The notes: generated by a model from the letters alone, not told the origin. Shown: positions 8,445 through 18,610, counted from the first letter of the stretch. The stretch: 64,000 bases of DNA from Paenibacillus tuaregi (GCF_900086655.1 NZ_LT575476.1:2763869-2827868); one strand, 5' to 3'. A program made the numbers and translations.

Positions 8445-10376
8445 TCATTTCATGTAGCGATATTCCAGGAGATCCTTCAAATTTGAGATCTTCTGCTGCA
8501 GCTCCTCCCCGATATTCGTTTCCCTTACCAGCTTTCGCTCCAGTTCTTTGTCCACCAGCCTTTTTACAGATAAGACGTCCGTTCCGTTACATAACACATC
8601 TTCTTTTGATTTAAATTTATTATGGGCGACGAGCTGCATGCCAAAGGAATTATACAACAAGGTATAGCCGGCAATTCCCGTTGTGGATTGATAAGCTTTG
8701 GAAAAACCGCCGTCAATGACGATCATTTTCCCATTCGCTTTAATCGGGTTCTCTCCACGAATTTCTTTAACTGGTGTATGGCCGTTAATGATATGTCCAT
8801 GATCCGGATTCAAGTCAAACTCCAACAGAATTTTCCGGCAGATCTCTTCATTTTCACGTAAATGATAATAAGGGTTCTTTCTCTCCTTATGGGTTTCTTT
8901 ATCTTGGATAAAATACCGTTCAAAGGTGGTCATTTCTCTCTTTCCAAAGAGCGAGGAACGTTCCCCTGTCCAGATGTACCATACCATATCCGTAGCCAGA
9001 TCATCCGTCTCTTCCGGATGCGCAAAGGCATAACGCAAATAATATTCAAAAACATCGATCAGCCGACGGCCTGAATATGTCTTGCCTTCAATCTGCATCT
9101 CTTCCATGTTTCCTTCCTCATCCAAAGGAATACAGCCGTGGATTAACAGATTGCCGTTGTATTTTAAATAAAAGCTGCCTTTCTTCATAAGAAAATTCAT
9201 ATGTCTGGCCAGTTTTTCGGAATGCTGAACGGAGAACAGCAGCTTCTCCATCACCTGCTGTTCTTCCTCCAGCAATTGTTCAGGCTGCTGCGGATTAACG
9301 GTCCTGAAGCAGGTGTTTTCCAGCGGATAAGTTTTTCCGCCGATCTTGATTTCATTTTTGTCGTAATCGATCTTCTCAAGCAAAACCCTCTCAGACATAT
9401 TAAAGTAAGGCCGTCTCTTGATAATCGGGATTTCAAGTTTGAATTGGATCATGGCAATGGCTTGATGAATTTTGGTAATCTGCAGGATTTCCTGTTCTGA
9501 TAAATTATGGCCGGCTTGCAGCTTTGGCCTGAAAGCCGGATTGTCATCATAATATTGCTCCGCTAAGTTCAGCAGCGGACGAAGATTAATTCCATACACA
9601 TCTTCGATGATGTCCAGATTGTCGTATCTGGCACAGATTCGGATAATGTTCGCAAGGCAGACCAGGGAGCCTGCATAAGCGCCGATCCACAGAACATCAT
9701 GGTTCCCCCACTGGATGTCTACAGAATGGTAGCTGATCAGCGTGTCCATAATTTTATCGGGGTCAGGGCCACGGTCATAGATATCTCCGACCACATGAAG
9801 ATGGTCAACCACCAAGCGCTGGGTCGTATAAGCAAGACCAATAATAAGCTTATCCACCTGGCCCAGAGAGATAATTTGCCGGTATATTTCCTCATAATAA
9901 GGATCCTTATTGGTGGTCGAATCCGTCTTGTATAGAAGCTCTTCTACAATATATACAAACTGCTCCGGCAGAGCTTTGCGCAACTTCGAACGTGTATATT
10001 TGGAAGAAGCATAAGAAACGAGTTTAAGCATATGTTCAATCGTTTGTCTATACCATCGGTTCAAGGCTTGCTTATTGCACAGCTCTGTTTTAACCAGCTG
10101 TATCTTTTCTTCTGGATAATAAACCAACGCCGCAAAATCATTGATTTCATCCTCTGTCCAAACATCACGGAATAAATCTTTGATTTTCTCTTTCACATTG
10201 CCCGAACCGTTTCTTAGCACATGCTGAAAAGCATGAAACTCCCCGTGCAAATCGCTGACAAAGTGCTCAGTTCCTTTGGGGAGATTGGAGATCGCTTCAA
10301 GGTTGATGATCTCTGTTATGACTTTTTCTTCCGTATCATATTTGTGGGCCAATAAATCTAAAAACTGCGCATCCAA
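8445..10376 (-). CDS. fbp: Fructose-1,6-bisphosphatase, class III
   Basis: 643 residues, close to the roughly 670 of Bacillus Fbp. It hydrolyses fructose-1,6-bisphosphate to fructose-6-phosphate in gluconeogenesis. The metallophosphoesterase motifs are clear: [32 protein letters not shown], and the late NGHTPVK with IDGGFSKAY. This family occurs in Firmicutes and is unrelated to class I enzymes. A G-rich ribosome site is about 13 bases before the ATG. It is a single-gene unit and looks complete. Confidence 0.97.
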   Translation of the reverse strand: MDAQFLDLLAHKYDTEEKVITEIINLEAISNLPKGTEHFVSDLHGEFHAFQHVLRNGSGNVKEKIKDLFRDVWTEDEINDFAALVYYPEEKIQLVKTELCNKQALNRWYRQTIEHMLKLVSYASSKYTRSKLRKALPEQFVYIVEELLYKTDSTTNKDPYYEEIYRQIISLGQVDKLIIGLAYTTQRLVVDHLHVVGDIYDRGPDPDKIMDTLISYHSVDIQWGNHDVLWIGAYAGSLVCLANIIRICARYDNLDIIEDVYGINLRPLLNLAEQYYDDNPAFRPKLQAGHNLSEQEILQITKIHQAIAMIQFKLEIPIIKRRPYFNMSERVLLEKIDYDKNEIKIGGKTYPLENTCFRTVNPQQPEQLLEEEQQVMEKLLFSVQHSEKLARHMNFLMKKGSFYLKYNGNLLIHGCIPLDEEGNMEEMQIEGKTYSGRRLIDVFEYYLRYAFAHPEETDDLATDMVWYIWTGERSSLFGKREMTTFERYFIQDKETHKERKNPYYHLRENEEICRKILLEFDLNPDHGHIINGHTPVKEIRGENPIKANGKMIVIDGGFSKAYQSTTGIAGYTLLYNSFGMQLVAHNKFKSKEDVLCNGTDVLSVKRLVDKELERKLVRETNIGEELQQKISNLKDLLEYRYMK

Positions 10377-10702
10377 AACAGGTGTCCCCCTTCAAGGAAA
10401 TATGGTAATGTATATACCTATTTAGCGAATTTGAAACATATCCCCTTCTGCGGCCTTTTACCAGGGGCCTGTTATGATAATCCAAAGTGATATGTATTTC
10501 CATTCAGGGTGTCCGAAATACCGCAAATTTGATCAACTCTTCACCTGTATAATTAACAAAAAAAACAAAATTATTTATGTGAAGGTACCAAAAACTAGAT
10601 TAGGTAGAAGTGAACGGCGCATATTCTAGTCCATCGGTTCTAACAAAAATATCATTCGTTACAACAAAAAAGCCGCAGTTACGCGGCTGTTAAGATCTTT
10701 TA
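10377..10702. other. Gene-free stretch between fbp and the cupin gene
   Basis: 326 bases, AT-rich, with no reading frame worth calling. It should hold the fbp promoter (minus strand) and, at its left end in gene order, the terminator of the oxidoreductase operon at 10664-10688. I see no riboswitch-like structure. Confidence 0.5.
10664..10688 (-). terminator. Terminator of the oxidoreductase operon
   Basis: On the minus strand AGCCGC, loop GTAACT, GCGGCT is followed by TTTTTTGTTG, 15 bp after the cupin stop. Confidence 0.85.
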
Positions 10703-11110
10703 TTATAAATTGTTGTAATACTCATCCGTTACGGGTTCTAACCATTCCGGTTTACCTGCAGTGATCGCAATATGTTCAAACCAGCTGTCTTTTGCTGCAC
10801 CATGCCAGTGTTTTACACCATCATGGGTAACAATAACATCACCGGCTTTTAGGAACTGGGCAGCTTTTCCTTCTTCCTGGTACCAGCCTTCGCCGCCGGT
10901 TACCAATAGAAGCTGAAATCCATTATGATGGATATGCCAATTATTCCGGCATCCCGGTTCAAAGGTTACGTTCCCAACTCCAACGTTAACGTTAGGATCG
11001 GCAACCAACGTCTGTAGATAACTTTGTCGCACAAAATATTGTGCAAAAGCTTCATTCTTCTCCCCCACAGGGAAAATCACGCCGTTTCTTACCTCTTCGT
11101 GTTTTGCCAT
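10703..11110 (-). CDS. Small single-domain cupin protein
   Basis: About 135 residues. The cupin metal-site motifs are present: CRNNWHIHHNGFQLLLVTGGEG (motif 1, with the H-x-H pair and a Gln) and GDVIVTHDGVKHWHGA (motif 2 with His). The function is unknown; such cupins accompany carboxymuconolactone decarboxylases and aldo/keto reductases in stress operons. I start it at the ATG at 11110, because the ORF upstream of it contains the AAAGGAGGAG ribosome site. It is the last gene of a leftward operon, 49 bp after the aldo/keto reductase. Confidence 0.87.
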   Translation of the reverse strand: MAKHEEVRNGVIFPVGEKNEAFAQYFVRQSYLQTLVADPNVNVGVGNVTFEPGCRNNWHIHHNGFQLLLVTGGEGWYQEEGKAAQFLKAGDVIVTHDGVKHWHGAAKDSWFEHIAITAGKPEWLEPVTDEYYNNL

Positions 11111-11159
11111 TTTGGCTCCTCCTTTAAACATCGTTATGATCAGCAGCCTCTGGCCCTCC

Positions 11160-12023
11160 TTATTTTAATTTCCCGCCAAATACCGGAAAGAAGCTATGCT
11201 CGCCATAATCTTGGATGGGCTCAATATTCTTCAATTTTTCCATATCTGCGTCGCCGATAACAAAGTCAAGCTCTGCATTGTTTCTCATGTGATCTGGATT
11301 TGCCGTCTTCGGAAGTACGACAAGACCAAGCTGGACATCATATCGAAGGCAAAGCTGAGCAACAGATACTCCATACTTGTCGGCCATGATCCTAACCTCT
11401 GCATGATCAAGGATTGCACCGTGTGCAATGGGCGAATATGCTTCCACCAGGATGTCATTCTTCTGGCAGAATTCAATAAGCTCCAATGGCGTATTGCCCA
11501 CATGTGCCAAGATCTGATTGACCATAGGCTTGATCTCACAGCTGGCAAGTATATTCTCTACATCATCCTGAAGGAAGTTGGAAAGGCCGATGGCCTTAAC
11601 CTTGCCAGTCCTATAAGCATCCTCCATCGCTTTCCATACTTCTTTGTTCTCTTCGAAGTAACGGTTCTCCTCGCGAAACTCCTTCCAAGGCTGTGGGCTG
11701 TGGATAATCAGAAGGTCAATATATTCCAGTCCCAATTTGGCTAATGAGTCATGAATAGACTGCGTAACTGTATCATAGTTCTTTGCTTCTGCGGCAACCT
11801 TTGTCATAATGAACAGTTCTTCTCTTGCGACACCACAGGAACGGATTGCTTCGCCTACACCAGCTTCATTCATATAAGCCTGAGCCGTATCAATATGACG
11901 GTATCCAAGAGATACCGCATCACGTACGGCCTGAGCTGCTTGTTCATTATCCAGCAGCCAGGTACCAAGACCTAATTTGGGAACTTCAATACCATTTGCT
12001 AATTTATAAGTTTCTCTAAACAT
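11160..12023 (-). CDS. Aldo/keto reductase (AKR5-type)
   Basis: About 287 residues, NADPH-dependent carbonyl reductase fold. The catalytic tetrad is visible: Asp in YRHIDTAQAYMNE, Tyr in AQAY, Lys in FIMTKV and His in IIHSPQPW. The cofactor motif VVLPKTANPDHMRNN is near the C-terminus. The ATG at 12023 follows AAAGGAGACAACAAC, better than the upstream ATG. It lies 27 bp after the broken decarboxylase gene and is followed by the cupin, in one operon. Confidence 0.93.
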   Translation of the reverse strand: MFRETYKLANGIEVPKLGLGTWLLDNEQAAQAVRDAVSLGYRHIDTAQAYMNEAGVGEAIRSCGVAREELFIMTKVAAEAKNYDTVTQSIHDSLAKLGLEYIDLLIIHSPQPWKEFREENRYFEENKEVWKAMEDAYRTGKVKAIGLSNFLQDDVENILASCEIKPMVNQILAHVGNTPLELIEFCQKNDILVEAYSPIAHGAILDHAEVRIMADKYGVSVAQLCLRYDVQLGLVVLPKTANPDHMRNNAELDFVIGDADMEKLKNIEPIQDYGEHSFFPVFGGKLK

Positions 12024-12050
12024 GTTGTTGTCTCCTTTGTTTTGCACTTC

Positions 12051-12804
12051 CTATTCCGGAATGATTTCATTTACGCAACTCAATGCGTTTAATGTTCTCG
12101 GAAAGCCAATATAAGGGAGGCAATGCGTGATAGCGGTAATCATCATTTCTTTGTTGTTACCGACATTTAGGTTACCCTGCACATGTGCTTTGACTTGATT
12201 TTCTGCACCCCCGAGTGCGCTTAGGATGCACAGAGTCAGCAACTCCCGTGTTTTCAAATCGAGACCTCCTCGGGTATAGAAGTCGCCGAAACAGAAGGCG
12301 GAAAGATAATCTTGAATATGCTTTTGATTGTCTGGGGCATTTCCCCGATTTTTAGAAATAATGTCCCCCGAATATCTTCACCTGCACGGCAAGTCCCTTG
12401 TCAAACCGCGTCTCTTCTTCAACCTGCTTCTGACTCTCAAGAGGTAATTCGATATTTCTCGCTTTGAAAACGTCGTTGACCTCCGTAATGGCATTCAGCG
12501 TTTTAGGAAAGCCGATGTAAGGCGCGCACTGATACACTGCTTCCTTGATCTCGGTTGGCATAACTCCGATGTTCAGGGCGGCATGCACATGTGCCTTGAG
12601 CTGTGGCAAGGTTTGATTGGTTGCAAGCACGACCAGGGTAATCAGCTCGCGTAGTTTATCGTCCAGGTTCCCCTGATAAAAAACCTCCCCGAAAATGAAG
12701 CGGCTAAGAATGTCCTGAAAATCAGGATCGGTAGCGTATGCCGCTGATACCCCATCGCCAAATAGTTTATTATAAGTGACTTGACTCTTCTCAATTCGAT
12801 CCAT
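12051..12804 (-). pseudogene. Two-domain carboxymuconolactone decarboxylase-family protein, split by a one-base frameshift
   Basis: Starting at the ATG at 12804 (AAAGGAGC ribosome site), the first CMD domain runs normally through HVHAALNIG and CAPYIGFPKTLNAI, then reads GLAVQVKIFGG and stops at 12352. One base less in the G5 run (plus-strand C5 at 12365-12369) restores FGDIISKN, then the second CMD domain: FCFGDFYTRGGLDLKTRELL, KAHVQGNLNVGN, CLPYIGFPRTLNA and CVNEIIPE, ending at 12051. The two halves together make the usual AhpD-like two-domain protein of about 250 residues. Either the gene is inactivated, phase-variable, or the run was miscalled in sequencing. Confidence 0.85.
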
Positions 12805-12910
12805 AACGAAGCTCCTTTGTATATTTTCCAAGTATGTTCATTTATTCTTCCCTCTAATATGAGTGCAATGGGATCAATTCACGCAAGCTCTACTACTAAC
12901 GTACGGTCAC

Positions 12911-13885
12911 TTAAAAATGCCCAACGACTCGGTGCGGTACATACGGTTCTTCCAAAAACGCAATTTCTTCTGACGTTAGTCGGATGGAAAGAGCAGCAAC
13001 CGCTTCTTCGAGCTGGGATATTTTTGTCGCACCAACAATTGGAGAAGTTACTGGCTCTTTATGGAGAAGCCACGAAATTGCGATGTGAGCCCGGCGAACG
13101 CCATGTTTCTCTGCGAGACTCGCTACCCGGTCTACCACCAACTGATCTGCATCTGCTGTTGCATCGTATTTTTGTTTGGCAATTTCATCGGTCTCGGCAC
13201 GAGGCGTGGTTTTTTCTCGAGCCAATCTTCCTCCTGCGAGCGGACTATAAGGAATGACCCCGATTTTCTCTTGCTTGCAAAGCGGCAGCATCTCACGCTC
13301 CTCTTCACGGTAAATGAGGTTTAAATGATTTTGCATCGAGACAAAACGAGTCCACCCGTTTTTTTCGGCTACATGTAACGCCTTCTGAAACTGCCATGCC
13401 CACATGGCAGAAGCACCGATGTAACGCGCTTTACCGGCCTTGACTACATCGTGAAGAGCCTCCATCGTCTCTTCGATTGGGGTCTCTGCATCCCAACGAT
13501 GAATTTGGTACAAATCCACATAGTCGGTTTTCAGTCTCTTGAGGCTCTTATCGATTTCACTCATGATCGCTTTACGGGAAAGTCCGGCGCCGTTGGGACC
13601 TTGATGCATTCGCCCATGGATTTTGGTTGCGATGACAATTTCGTCACGGTTTGCGTATTCCTTTAATGCACTACCGACAATCTCCTCACTTGTTCCTTCA
13701 GCATAAACATTCGCTGTATCAAAAAAATTGATTCCCAGCTCCAAAGCTTTTTTGATGATCGGGCGTGCCCGTTCTTCATCAAGAACCCACCGATGATGGC
13801 CTTTCGACGCGTCACCAAAGCCCATACATCCAAGACAAAGCCGGGATACATCCAGGCCGGTATTTCCTAGTTTCGTATAATCCAT
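12911..13885 (-). CDS. Aldo/keto reductase (YhdN/AKR11-like)
   Basis: 324 residues from the ATG at 13885, which follows ACAGGAGGGAAAATC; the 28 codons upstream look non-coding. Motifs: KLGNTGLDVSRLCLGCMG at the start, INFFDTANVYAEGTSEEIVG (Asp, Tyr), VIATKI (Lys), DLYQIHRWD (His), and VTSPIVGATKISQLEEAV for NADP binding. It reduces aldehydes or quinones in the cytoplasm. It lies 49 bp after the DUF2255 gene and 106 bp before the decarboxylase gene. Confidence 0.93.
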   Translation of the reverse strand: MDYTKLGNTGLDVSRLCLGCMGFGDASKGHHRWVLDEERARPIIKKALELGINFFDTANVYAEGTSEEIVGSALKEYANRDEIVIATKIHGRMHQGPNGAGLSRKAIMSEIDKSLKRLKTDYVDLYQIHRWDAETPIEETMEALHDVVKAGKARYIGASAMWAWQFQKALHVAEKNGWTRFVSMQNHLNLIYREEEREMLPLCKQEKIGVIPYSPLAGGRLAREKTTPRAETDEIAKQKYDATADADQLVVDRVASLAEKHGVRRAHIAISWLLHKEPVTSPIVGATKISQLEEAVAALSIRLTSEEIAFLEEPYVPHRVVGHF

Positions 13886-13934
13886 GATTTTCCCTCCTGT
13901 TCTTTTCCTGACGCATATCAAACGAGCTGATTCA

Positions 13935-14330
13935 TCAACGTAAATCAGTATTGGTTTCGCGCGGCACAACCTTAACTGTCGCTGAACGGGCTCGCGTACT
14001 GATCATCGAGTTGAGATATGGACTGCCCTTGTATTTTGCGCGATACGCATCATTGATGAGGTTGCCGATCTCGTCGCCATCAACCAGTTCAAATGCGACC
14101 TCCTTTGTCATGCCAGCCACCGTGATTCGTCCCGCCTTCTGCTGTACTGCTGCCTGGTACCATCGGGAATTCTGCCCGTTGTAGGCGCGTACATAGAGTG
14201 AGTCTCCAACAACAACGGACCAAATCCAGGTCGGTGTACCATAGGTAACTCCGTCTTCACGGAAAGGAGAGATATGAAGATCATCGGACTCAGCAATTTT
14301 GTTCAATTCTTCTTTAGACCACGTTCTCAT
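13935..14330 (-). CDS. DUF2255-family protein
   Basis: 131 residues. The DUF2255 pattern is visible: N-terminal SDDLHISPFREDG, then TPTWIWSVVVGDSLYVRAY and SRWYQAA, and a C-terminal DAYRAKY segment. It resembles the split-barrel flavin-binding (nitroreductase/pyridoxamine-oxidase-like) shape, but no function is established. It is the first gene of the leftward operon, divergent from the TetR gene at 14535. Confidence 0.85.
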   Translation of the reverse strand: MRTWSKEELNKIAESDDLHISPFREDGVTYGTPTWIWSVVVGDSLYVRAYNGQNSRWYQAAVQQKAGRITVAGMTKEVAFELVDGDEIGNLINDAYRAKYKGSPYLNSMISTRARSATVKVVPRETNTDLR

Positions 14331-14397
14331 GAATGGGCTCCTCCTTAGAACTTGATATTAAGCATCTAATCAAAAACTTGTATATTCGAAATGAACA

Positions 14398-14413
14398 TTG
14401 ATTGTTTAATCAA
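14398..14413. promoter_or_regulatory. Candidate TetR operator
   Basis: TTGATT-GTTT-AATCAA is an inverted repeat in the 204-bp gap between the DUF2255 operon and the divergent TetR gene. Position suits control of both. It is short and AT-rich, so chance is possible. Confidence 0.4.
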
Positions 14414-14534
14414 CTCGTGTTTATAATTTTATACAGAAACTATATGCTTACAATGGTCATTTCCTTGCAATCTGTGCGTTACTCAACAAATTATTTGAAA
14501 TTGCCGATTATTTTAAGGTGGAGGACTTTTAAAC

Positions 14535-15080
14535 ATGACTAAAGTGGATCGAAGGGTACTCAAATCCCAAGAAGCCATCAAGAAGGCCATTCTCGAACTG
14601 ATGACAGAAAAAAACTTTGATGATATCACCATCCGGGATATTTCCGACAGGGCAAATGTGAATCGAGGCACGATATATTTGCACTATTTGGATAAATATG
14701 ACCTGCTGGATAAGATTATTGAAGAACACATCAATAATCTTAGTGAGCTTTGCCGATCTGCATCTGAAATGAGCTTTCAAGTAGGAAATTATATCTGGTT
14801 CGAATATTTTGCAGAGCATCATCTGTTTTTTTCAATTATGTTAACCACGAAAAGTGCAGCTCATTTTCGCAGCCGGTTCCTTGACTTAGTCGTCCAAGAG
14901 TATGAGGTTGAAGTCGATGTAACCGAAGGGAAAAATCAAGGCTTAGATAAAGAAGTTATCCTACAATTTTTTGGTGCAGCCGTAGTAGGAGCCGTTGAGT
15001 GGTGGTTCAGGAATGGAATGTCTGTTCCCCCCCGTGTCATAGCAGAACAGACAGGGATTTTGTTAGATCGCAACCTTTAA
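14535..15080 (+). CDS. TetR-family transcriptional regulator
   Basis: 181 residues. The N-terminal helix-turn-helix reads ITIRDISDRANVNRGTIYLHY, followed by DKYDLLDKII, typical of TetR/AcrR proteins with a C-terminal TetR_C-type ligand domain. AAGGTGGAGG precedes the ATG. It is divergent from the DUF2255-AKR-CMD-AKR-cupin operon, which it probably represses. By analogy with QdoR/YxaF-like arrangements the inducer could be a quinone or reactive carbonyl; this is inference. Confidence 0.9.
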   Translation: MTKVDRRVLKSQEAIKKAILELMTEKNFDDITIRDISDRANVNRGTIYLHYLDKYDLLDKIIEEHINNLSELCRSASEMSFQVGNYIWFEYFAEHHLFFSIMLTTKSAAHFRSRFLDLVVQEYEVEVDVTEGKNQGLDKEVILQFFGAAVVGAVEWWFRNGMSVPPRVIAEQTGILLDRNL

Positions 15081-15168
15081 CTCGGTGACTCAAGAAAATC
15101 CTCAATTTAAAAAATCGATAGCCTATTAACCGGATTGGTTACCTCAACAGGCTTCGATGGGAATAACA

Positions 15169-15216
15169 AAATCACCCGTAATTCATGTTGAAATATGTGA
15201 ATGACGGGTGGTTTTC
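15169..15216 (+). terminator. Terminator after the TetR gene
   Basis: AATCACCCGT(A)ATTCA pairs with TGAAT(G)ACGGGTGGTT, followed by TTC. Imperfect stem, about 90 bp after the stop. Confidence 0.55.
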
Positions 15217-15334
15217 TTAGTAAGGACTGCAGCTTGTCTGTAATTCAAGATTTGCCAACCAAGATGTCCTCTTAATGAATGCAATATGAACGGAGCATGA
15301 ATAAAGGTCCCCTTCCCGATTGCACCGCCACGCA

Positions 15335-15367
15335 CAAAAAAGAGGACGGAACTCTTCGTCCCGTCCT
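15335..15367 (-). terminator. Terminator of the SLH protein gene
   Basis: On the minus strand AGGACGG, an 11-base loop, CCGTCCT, then CTTTTTTG. It lies 25 bp beyond the stop at 15392. The remaining 15217-15334 holds nothing recognisable. Confidence 0.75.
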
Positions 15368-15391
15368 GAACCATTATGAAATTTCCAAGAT

Positions 15392-18322
15392 TCAATTGAT
15401 GAAGTTCGCCTTTTCTAACATGCGCTGCACGATAGCGGCAGTCTCCGCTCGGGTAATTTCCTTCTTTGGAAGCAGTGCGGCACTGGAGCCATCAACAATT
15501 CCATTTTTGATTACGGCTGCGACCGCTGCTTTGGCCCACCCATCTACTGCTGCCCTGTCGGAAAATGGCTGAAGCAAAGTATCCCCCTCAGGGCCATCTA
15601 CCTTCGTTGTCATTCCCATTATCTTCATCGCTCGCTCGATCATGACCATCGCTTCCTGGCGGGAGATCGTCTGCAACGGACGGAATGTTCCGTCTTCATA
15701 ACCGTTGATCATTCCGTATCCCTTGGCTTGAGCCACTGCCCCGACAAACCAATCGCCGCTCTTCACGTCTCCGAATGGAGAGATTGAGCCATTATCAGGT
15801 AATCCCAAAGCCCTCACTACAATGGCAGCGAACTCTGCCCGCGTGATGGTCGCATCCGGTCGATAATGGGACGAATCCTCACCGGTAACAATCATCCGTG
15901 AACCCATGTCGTTTACTGCACTTTGAGCCCAATGTCCCTCGACATCTGCAAAAGCTGCCGGATGCCAGATCAAGGCATACGTGCTGTTGGTTAAACTTTT
16001 TACTACAGCGTAGGATCTTCCATCGTGAGAAGTAACATAAGTGGGGACATGACGGGTCGTTCCATTTTCATTGAGAACAATGGCTGTTGTAATCTTGCTC
16101 GTGTCCACTCCATTCGGAATCGGAATTTCTCGTTCCACGTAGGAGCTGAATTTATCAAAATTTACGGTCTGATTATTGTATGAAGCGGTAACCGCAAAAT
16201 CCACCGGAGGTGCGACAACAGTAAAACTCTCCTTGCCAGCTGTTTCCTCCATGAGTCGGACCATGTTTGTATTGCTTTTCGAAATGCTCACACGTACGGT
16301 GATATCCTTCAGCTCGGTTTGCCCGCCCCATTGCTTAGATAATGAGTCGATCAATAGCTCGGATGCCGGCAGCATATAGTTTCCATTCGGTGTCTGGATT
16401 TCCAGTGCAGCCTGCTTATTCTCCAGAAGCTTCACGGCTTCGCCTGATAACACGGAGTCTACGCGATCTACGGTTGAGGTGATACGGAGAACGATGGTCC
16501 CCTTAAGTCCCACTAAGGAATCTAATTTAGATTTATCCAGTTCAGCCGTAAGGACAGTCTGATTGTTTAGGTTCGTGGTGGTTACTTTAGCCGCATCTTT
16601 CTGCTGGGTGCCATTGATAGTAAGCTCCCAGCTGGCGCTCGCTACAGGGGGAACCTCATTAACGGTAGAAACGGTCGGTGAACCAGAAGATGAAGAACCC
16701 GATGAATCGGATGCCCTTGTTACTGCAATCGAATACGTTTTGGTTGTAGCATCTCGAGCGGTTACAATCACCTGGATCAAATTCATCCCTACGTCTAGAT
16801 GAAGTGCTCTACTTGCTTGTCCACTGTCGACTTTTTCTCCATTTACCTTGATCGAAGCATGGGGCTCATAGACACTCGCCGTTACCGATAGGCTGGAGAC
16901 CCGGTACGGTACATAGGAAGTGTAGCTCGCCTTACTAGGGGAGAAGGCCGGACTTAGCTCTCCTTCCGATAGTGACAATCCGCTTAGGTCGGCATTGCTC
17001 GACAGGCTCTCCCGGGTTACGTTGATGTTATACGTGTTTTGCGAGCCGTCTTGTGCAGTCACTACAATCCGAATCGGATTCTCGCCAGCTCTCAAGCTTG
17101 CATTATAGGTAACCACACTGCCCAATTCAGAATGATATACCGCTCCGGATACCGAGAGGGTCTCATTTAAATCGGATTTTGTTAACAAGAGATTCAGATT
17201 GCTGGCTGTATTCGGCAAAGCGACCGAATAATTCAGAATTGACGGTTTAAACGCTGGCGTAAGCGAGCCTTGATCAATCGAGATATTGTCTAAGGCTGCG
17301 TTGCTCGATGCGGTACGAGTAACGGTCAAGGTATAGGTTTTCGTGCTGCCGTCCTGGGCTGTTACCACCAGCTTGATTTCGTTCGATCCCACGTTCAGAT
17401 TCACCGCCGTGGGAGCGCCGCCGGTGACCACGCCGCCATTCACCGTCACGGTGGCGCTGCTGTCTGCCAAAGATGGTGTCACATTTATGCTATGGACCGC
17501 ATTTGCAACATTTGCGGTATAACTTGTCTTACCACTTGCAAATTCCGGTGACAACACTGCACCTTGATCTAGCGTTAATCCACTTAAGTCGGCGTTGCTT
17601 GATTTGGCACGGTTGACAACAATCTGGTACAAGCTGCTCTTCGAGGCATCCGCCGATGTAACGTTCACTTGAATTGTATTGGAGCCGACCTCCAGTGTTA
17701 TCGGTCCATATGGAGCACCGCTTGCTGTGCTCGCATGATTGACGGTCACCGCAGCCGAACTGTCGCCTAAAATCGGCGTCAATGAAAGACTATTCGTCGT
17801 ATAAGGTACATCCATCGTGTACTCCATCGTCCCGGGTGCAAATCCGGGATTTAAAGTTCCTGAAGATACAACCAATCCTCTTAATGATGAATCATTCGGA
17901 AAGGCACGGTTCAGATTGAACCGGTATGTCTTCGTTGTCGCAGAGTCCGATGAAGTGACCTTGAGGTCGAACGTATTATGACCGTATTGGATGCCAAGAT
18001 TGCCTGTTGACGTCCAAGAGAGTAGATTTACCCAGCCTCCGCCGTTTAACGAATACTGCATGGTTGCACTGGGGTCGGCCGTCTTAAAAGCGGAATAGTA
18101 ATTATCCGTTGAACTGCCTAAATAAGCCGTGTAGCTGGTTATACCTGGGTCGAACGCAGTAGTATAAATTTCTCCCCTGAAGACTTCCGATAAATCGGCA
18201 TTTCCGGCTGCACTAGCCTTGCTTCCGGCGGCTGTTATCACCGGTAAAAGCACGAACACAGCTAGGCCGATCATCGTCATGATCCGGCTTAGCAGGTACT
18301 TATGACGTACGTTTTTCATCAC
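15392..18322 (-). CDS. Secreted SLH-anchored surface protein with cadherin-like beta-sandwich repeats
   Basis: 976 residues. A signal peptide (about 1-39, ending ASA) is followed by some five to six tandem domains of about 95 residues (40-545), each with the pattern ADLSGL-SxGxLxPxF-xYT...VTARDGxxKTYxLxVTR, as in the cadherin-like beta-sandwich family PF12733. A Ser/Gly linker and a 240-residue unassigned region follow. Three S-layer homology domains close the protein (about 795-970: FADVEGHWAQ, GYEDGTFRP, ITRAE), which bind pyruvylated secondary wall polymer. It is immobile on the wall and may bind glycans or cells. ATGATG start with GGAGGA upstream; secA2 is the next gene upstream. Confidence 0.92.
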   Translation of the reverse strand: MMKNVRHKYLLSRIMTMIGLAVFVLLPVITAAGSKASAAGNADLSEVFRGEIYTTAFDPGITSYTAYLGSSTDNYYSAFKTADPSATMQYSLNGGGWVNLLSWTSTGNLGIQYGHNTFDLKVTSSDSATTKTYRFNLNRAFPNDSSLRGLVVSSGTLNPGFAPGTMEYTMDVPYTTNSLSLTPILGDSSAAVTVNHASTASGAPYGPITLEVGSNTIQVNVTSADASKSSLYQIVVNRAKSSNADLSGLTLDQGAVLSPEFASGKTSYTANVANAVHSINVTPSLADSSATVTVNGGVVTGGAPTAVNLNVGSNEIKLVVTAQDGSTKTYTLTVTRTASSNAALDNISIDQGSLTPAFKPSILNYSVALPNTASNLNLLLTKSDLNETLSVSGAVYHSELGSVVTYNASLRAGENPIRIVVTAQDGSQNTYNINVTRESLSSNADLSGLSLSEGELSPAFSPSKASYTSYVPYRVSSLSVTASVYEPHASIKVNGEKVDSGQASRALHLDVGMNLIQVIVTARDATTKTYSIAVTRASDSSGSSSSGSPTVSTVNEVPPVASASWELTINGTQQKDAAKVTTTNLNNQTVLTAELDKSKLDSLVGLKGTIVLRITSTVDRVDSVLSGEAVKLLENKQAALEIQTPNGNYMLPASELLIDSLSKQWGGQTELKDITVRVSISKSNTNMVRLMEETAGKESFTVVAPPVDFAVTASYNNQTVNFDKFSSYVEREIPIPNGVDTSKITTAIVLNENGTTRHVPTYVTSHDGRSYAVVKSLTNSTYALIWHPAAFADVEGHWAQSAVNDMGSRMIVTGEDSSHYRPDATITRAEFAAIVVRALGLPDNGSISPFGDVKSGDWFVGAVAQAKGYGMINGYEDGTFRPLQTISRQEAMVMIERAMKIMGMTTKVDGPEGDTLLQPFSDRAAVDGWAKAAVAAVIKNGIVDGSSAALLPKKEITRAETAAIVQRMLEKANFIN

Positions 18323-18363
18323 ATTCCTCCATTATTCTCATCACTTTGGTGGTCATTTCTACC

Positions 18364-18372
18364 ATTATAACA
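18364..18372 (-). promoter_or_regulatory. Extended -10 promoter of the SLH gene
   Basis: Minus strand TGTTATAAT, a consensus extended -10, about 42 bp before the start codon. The -35 region is weak, as expected for extended -10 promoters. Confidence 0.5.
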
Positions 18373-18510
18373 CACAGCCTAGACCTAATAGACTAGACTC
18401 TGCCTCGCTATCTTCCTAACTATTTACTAAGCCATTTCTAACACGTTGCTCTCTCCTACTCTCATACCGTTCATTGAAATTAAATCTGTAAAATAAGAAA
18501 TTGGATAAAG

Positions 18511-18539
18511 AAAAAAAGCAGCTGCCGAAGCAATCTGCT
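18511..18539 (-). terminator. Terminator of secA2
   Basis: On the minus strand AGCAGATTGC, a TTCG tetraloop, GCAGCTGCT, then TTTTTTT. Classic UUCG-capped intrinsic terminator, about 75 bp past the stop; it separates secA2 from the SLH gene. Confidence 0.88.
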
Positions 18540-18610
18540 CTTGTATCGTAAGCCTTAAATTTGATCTTCTTATCGTTATAAATTTACCAGACCATTTTTG
18601 ACTGTCCCGT

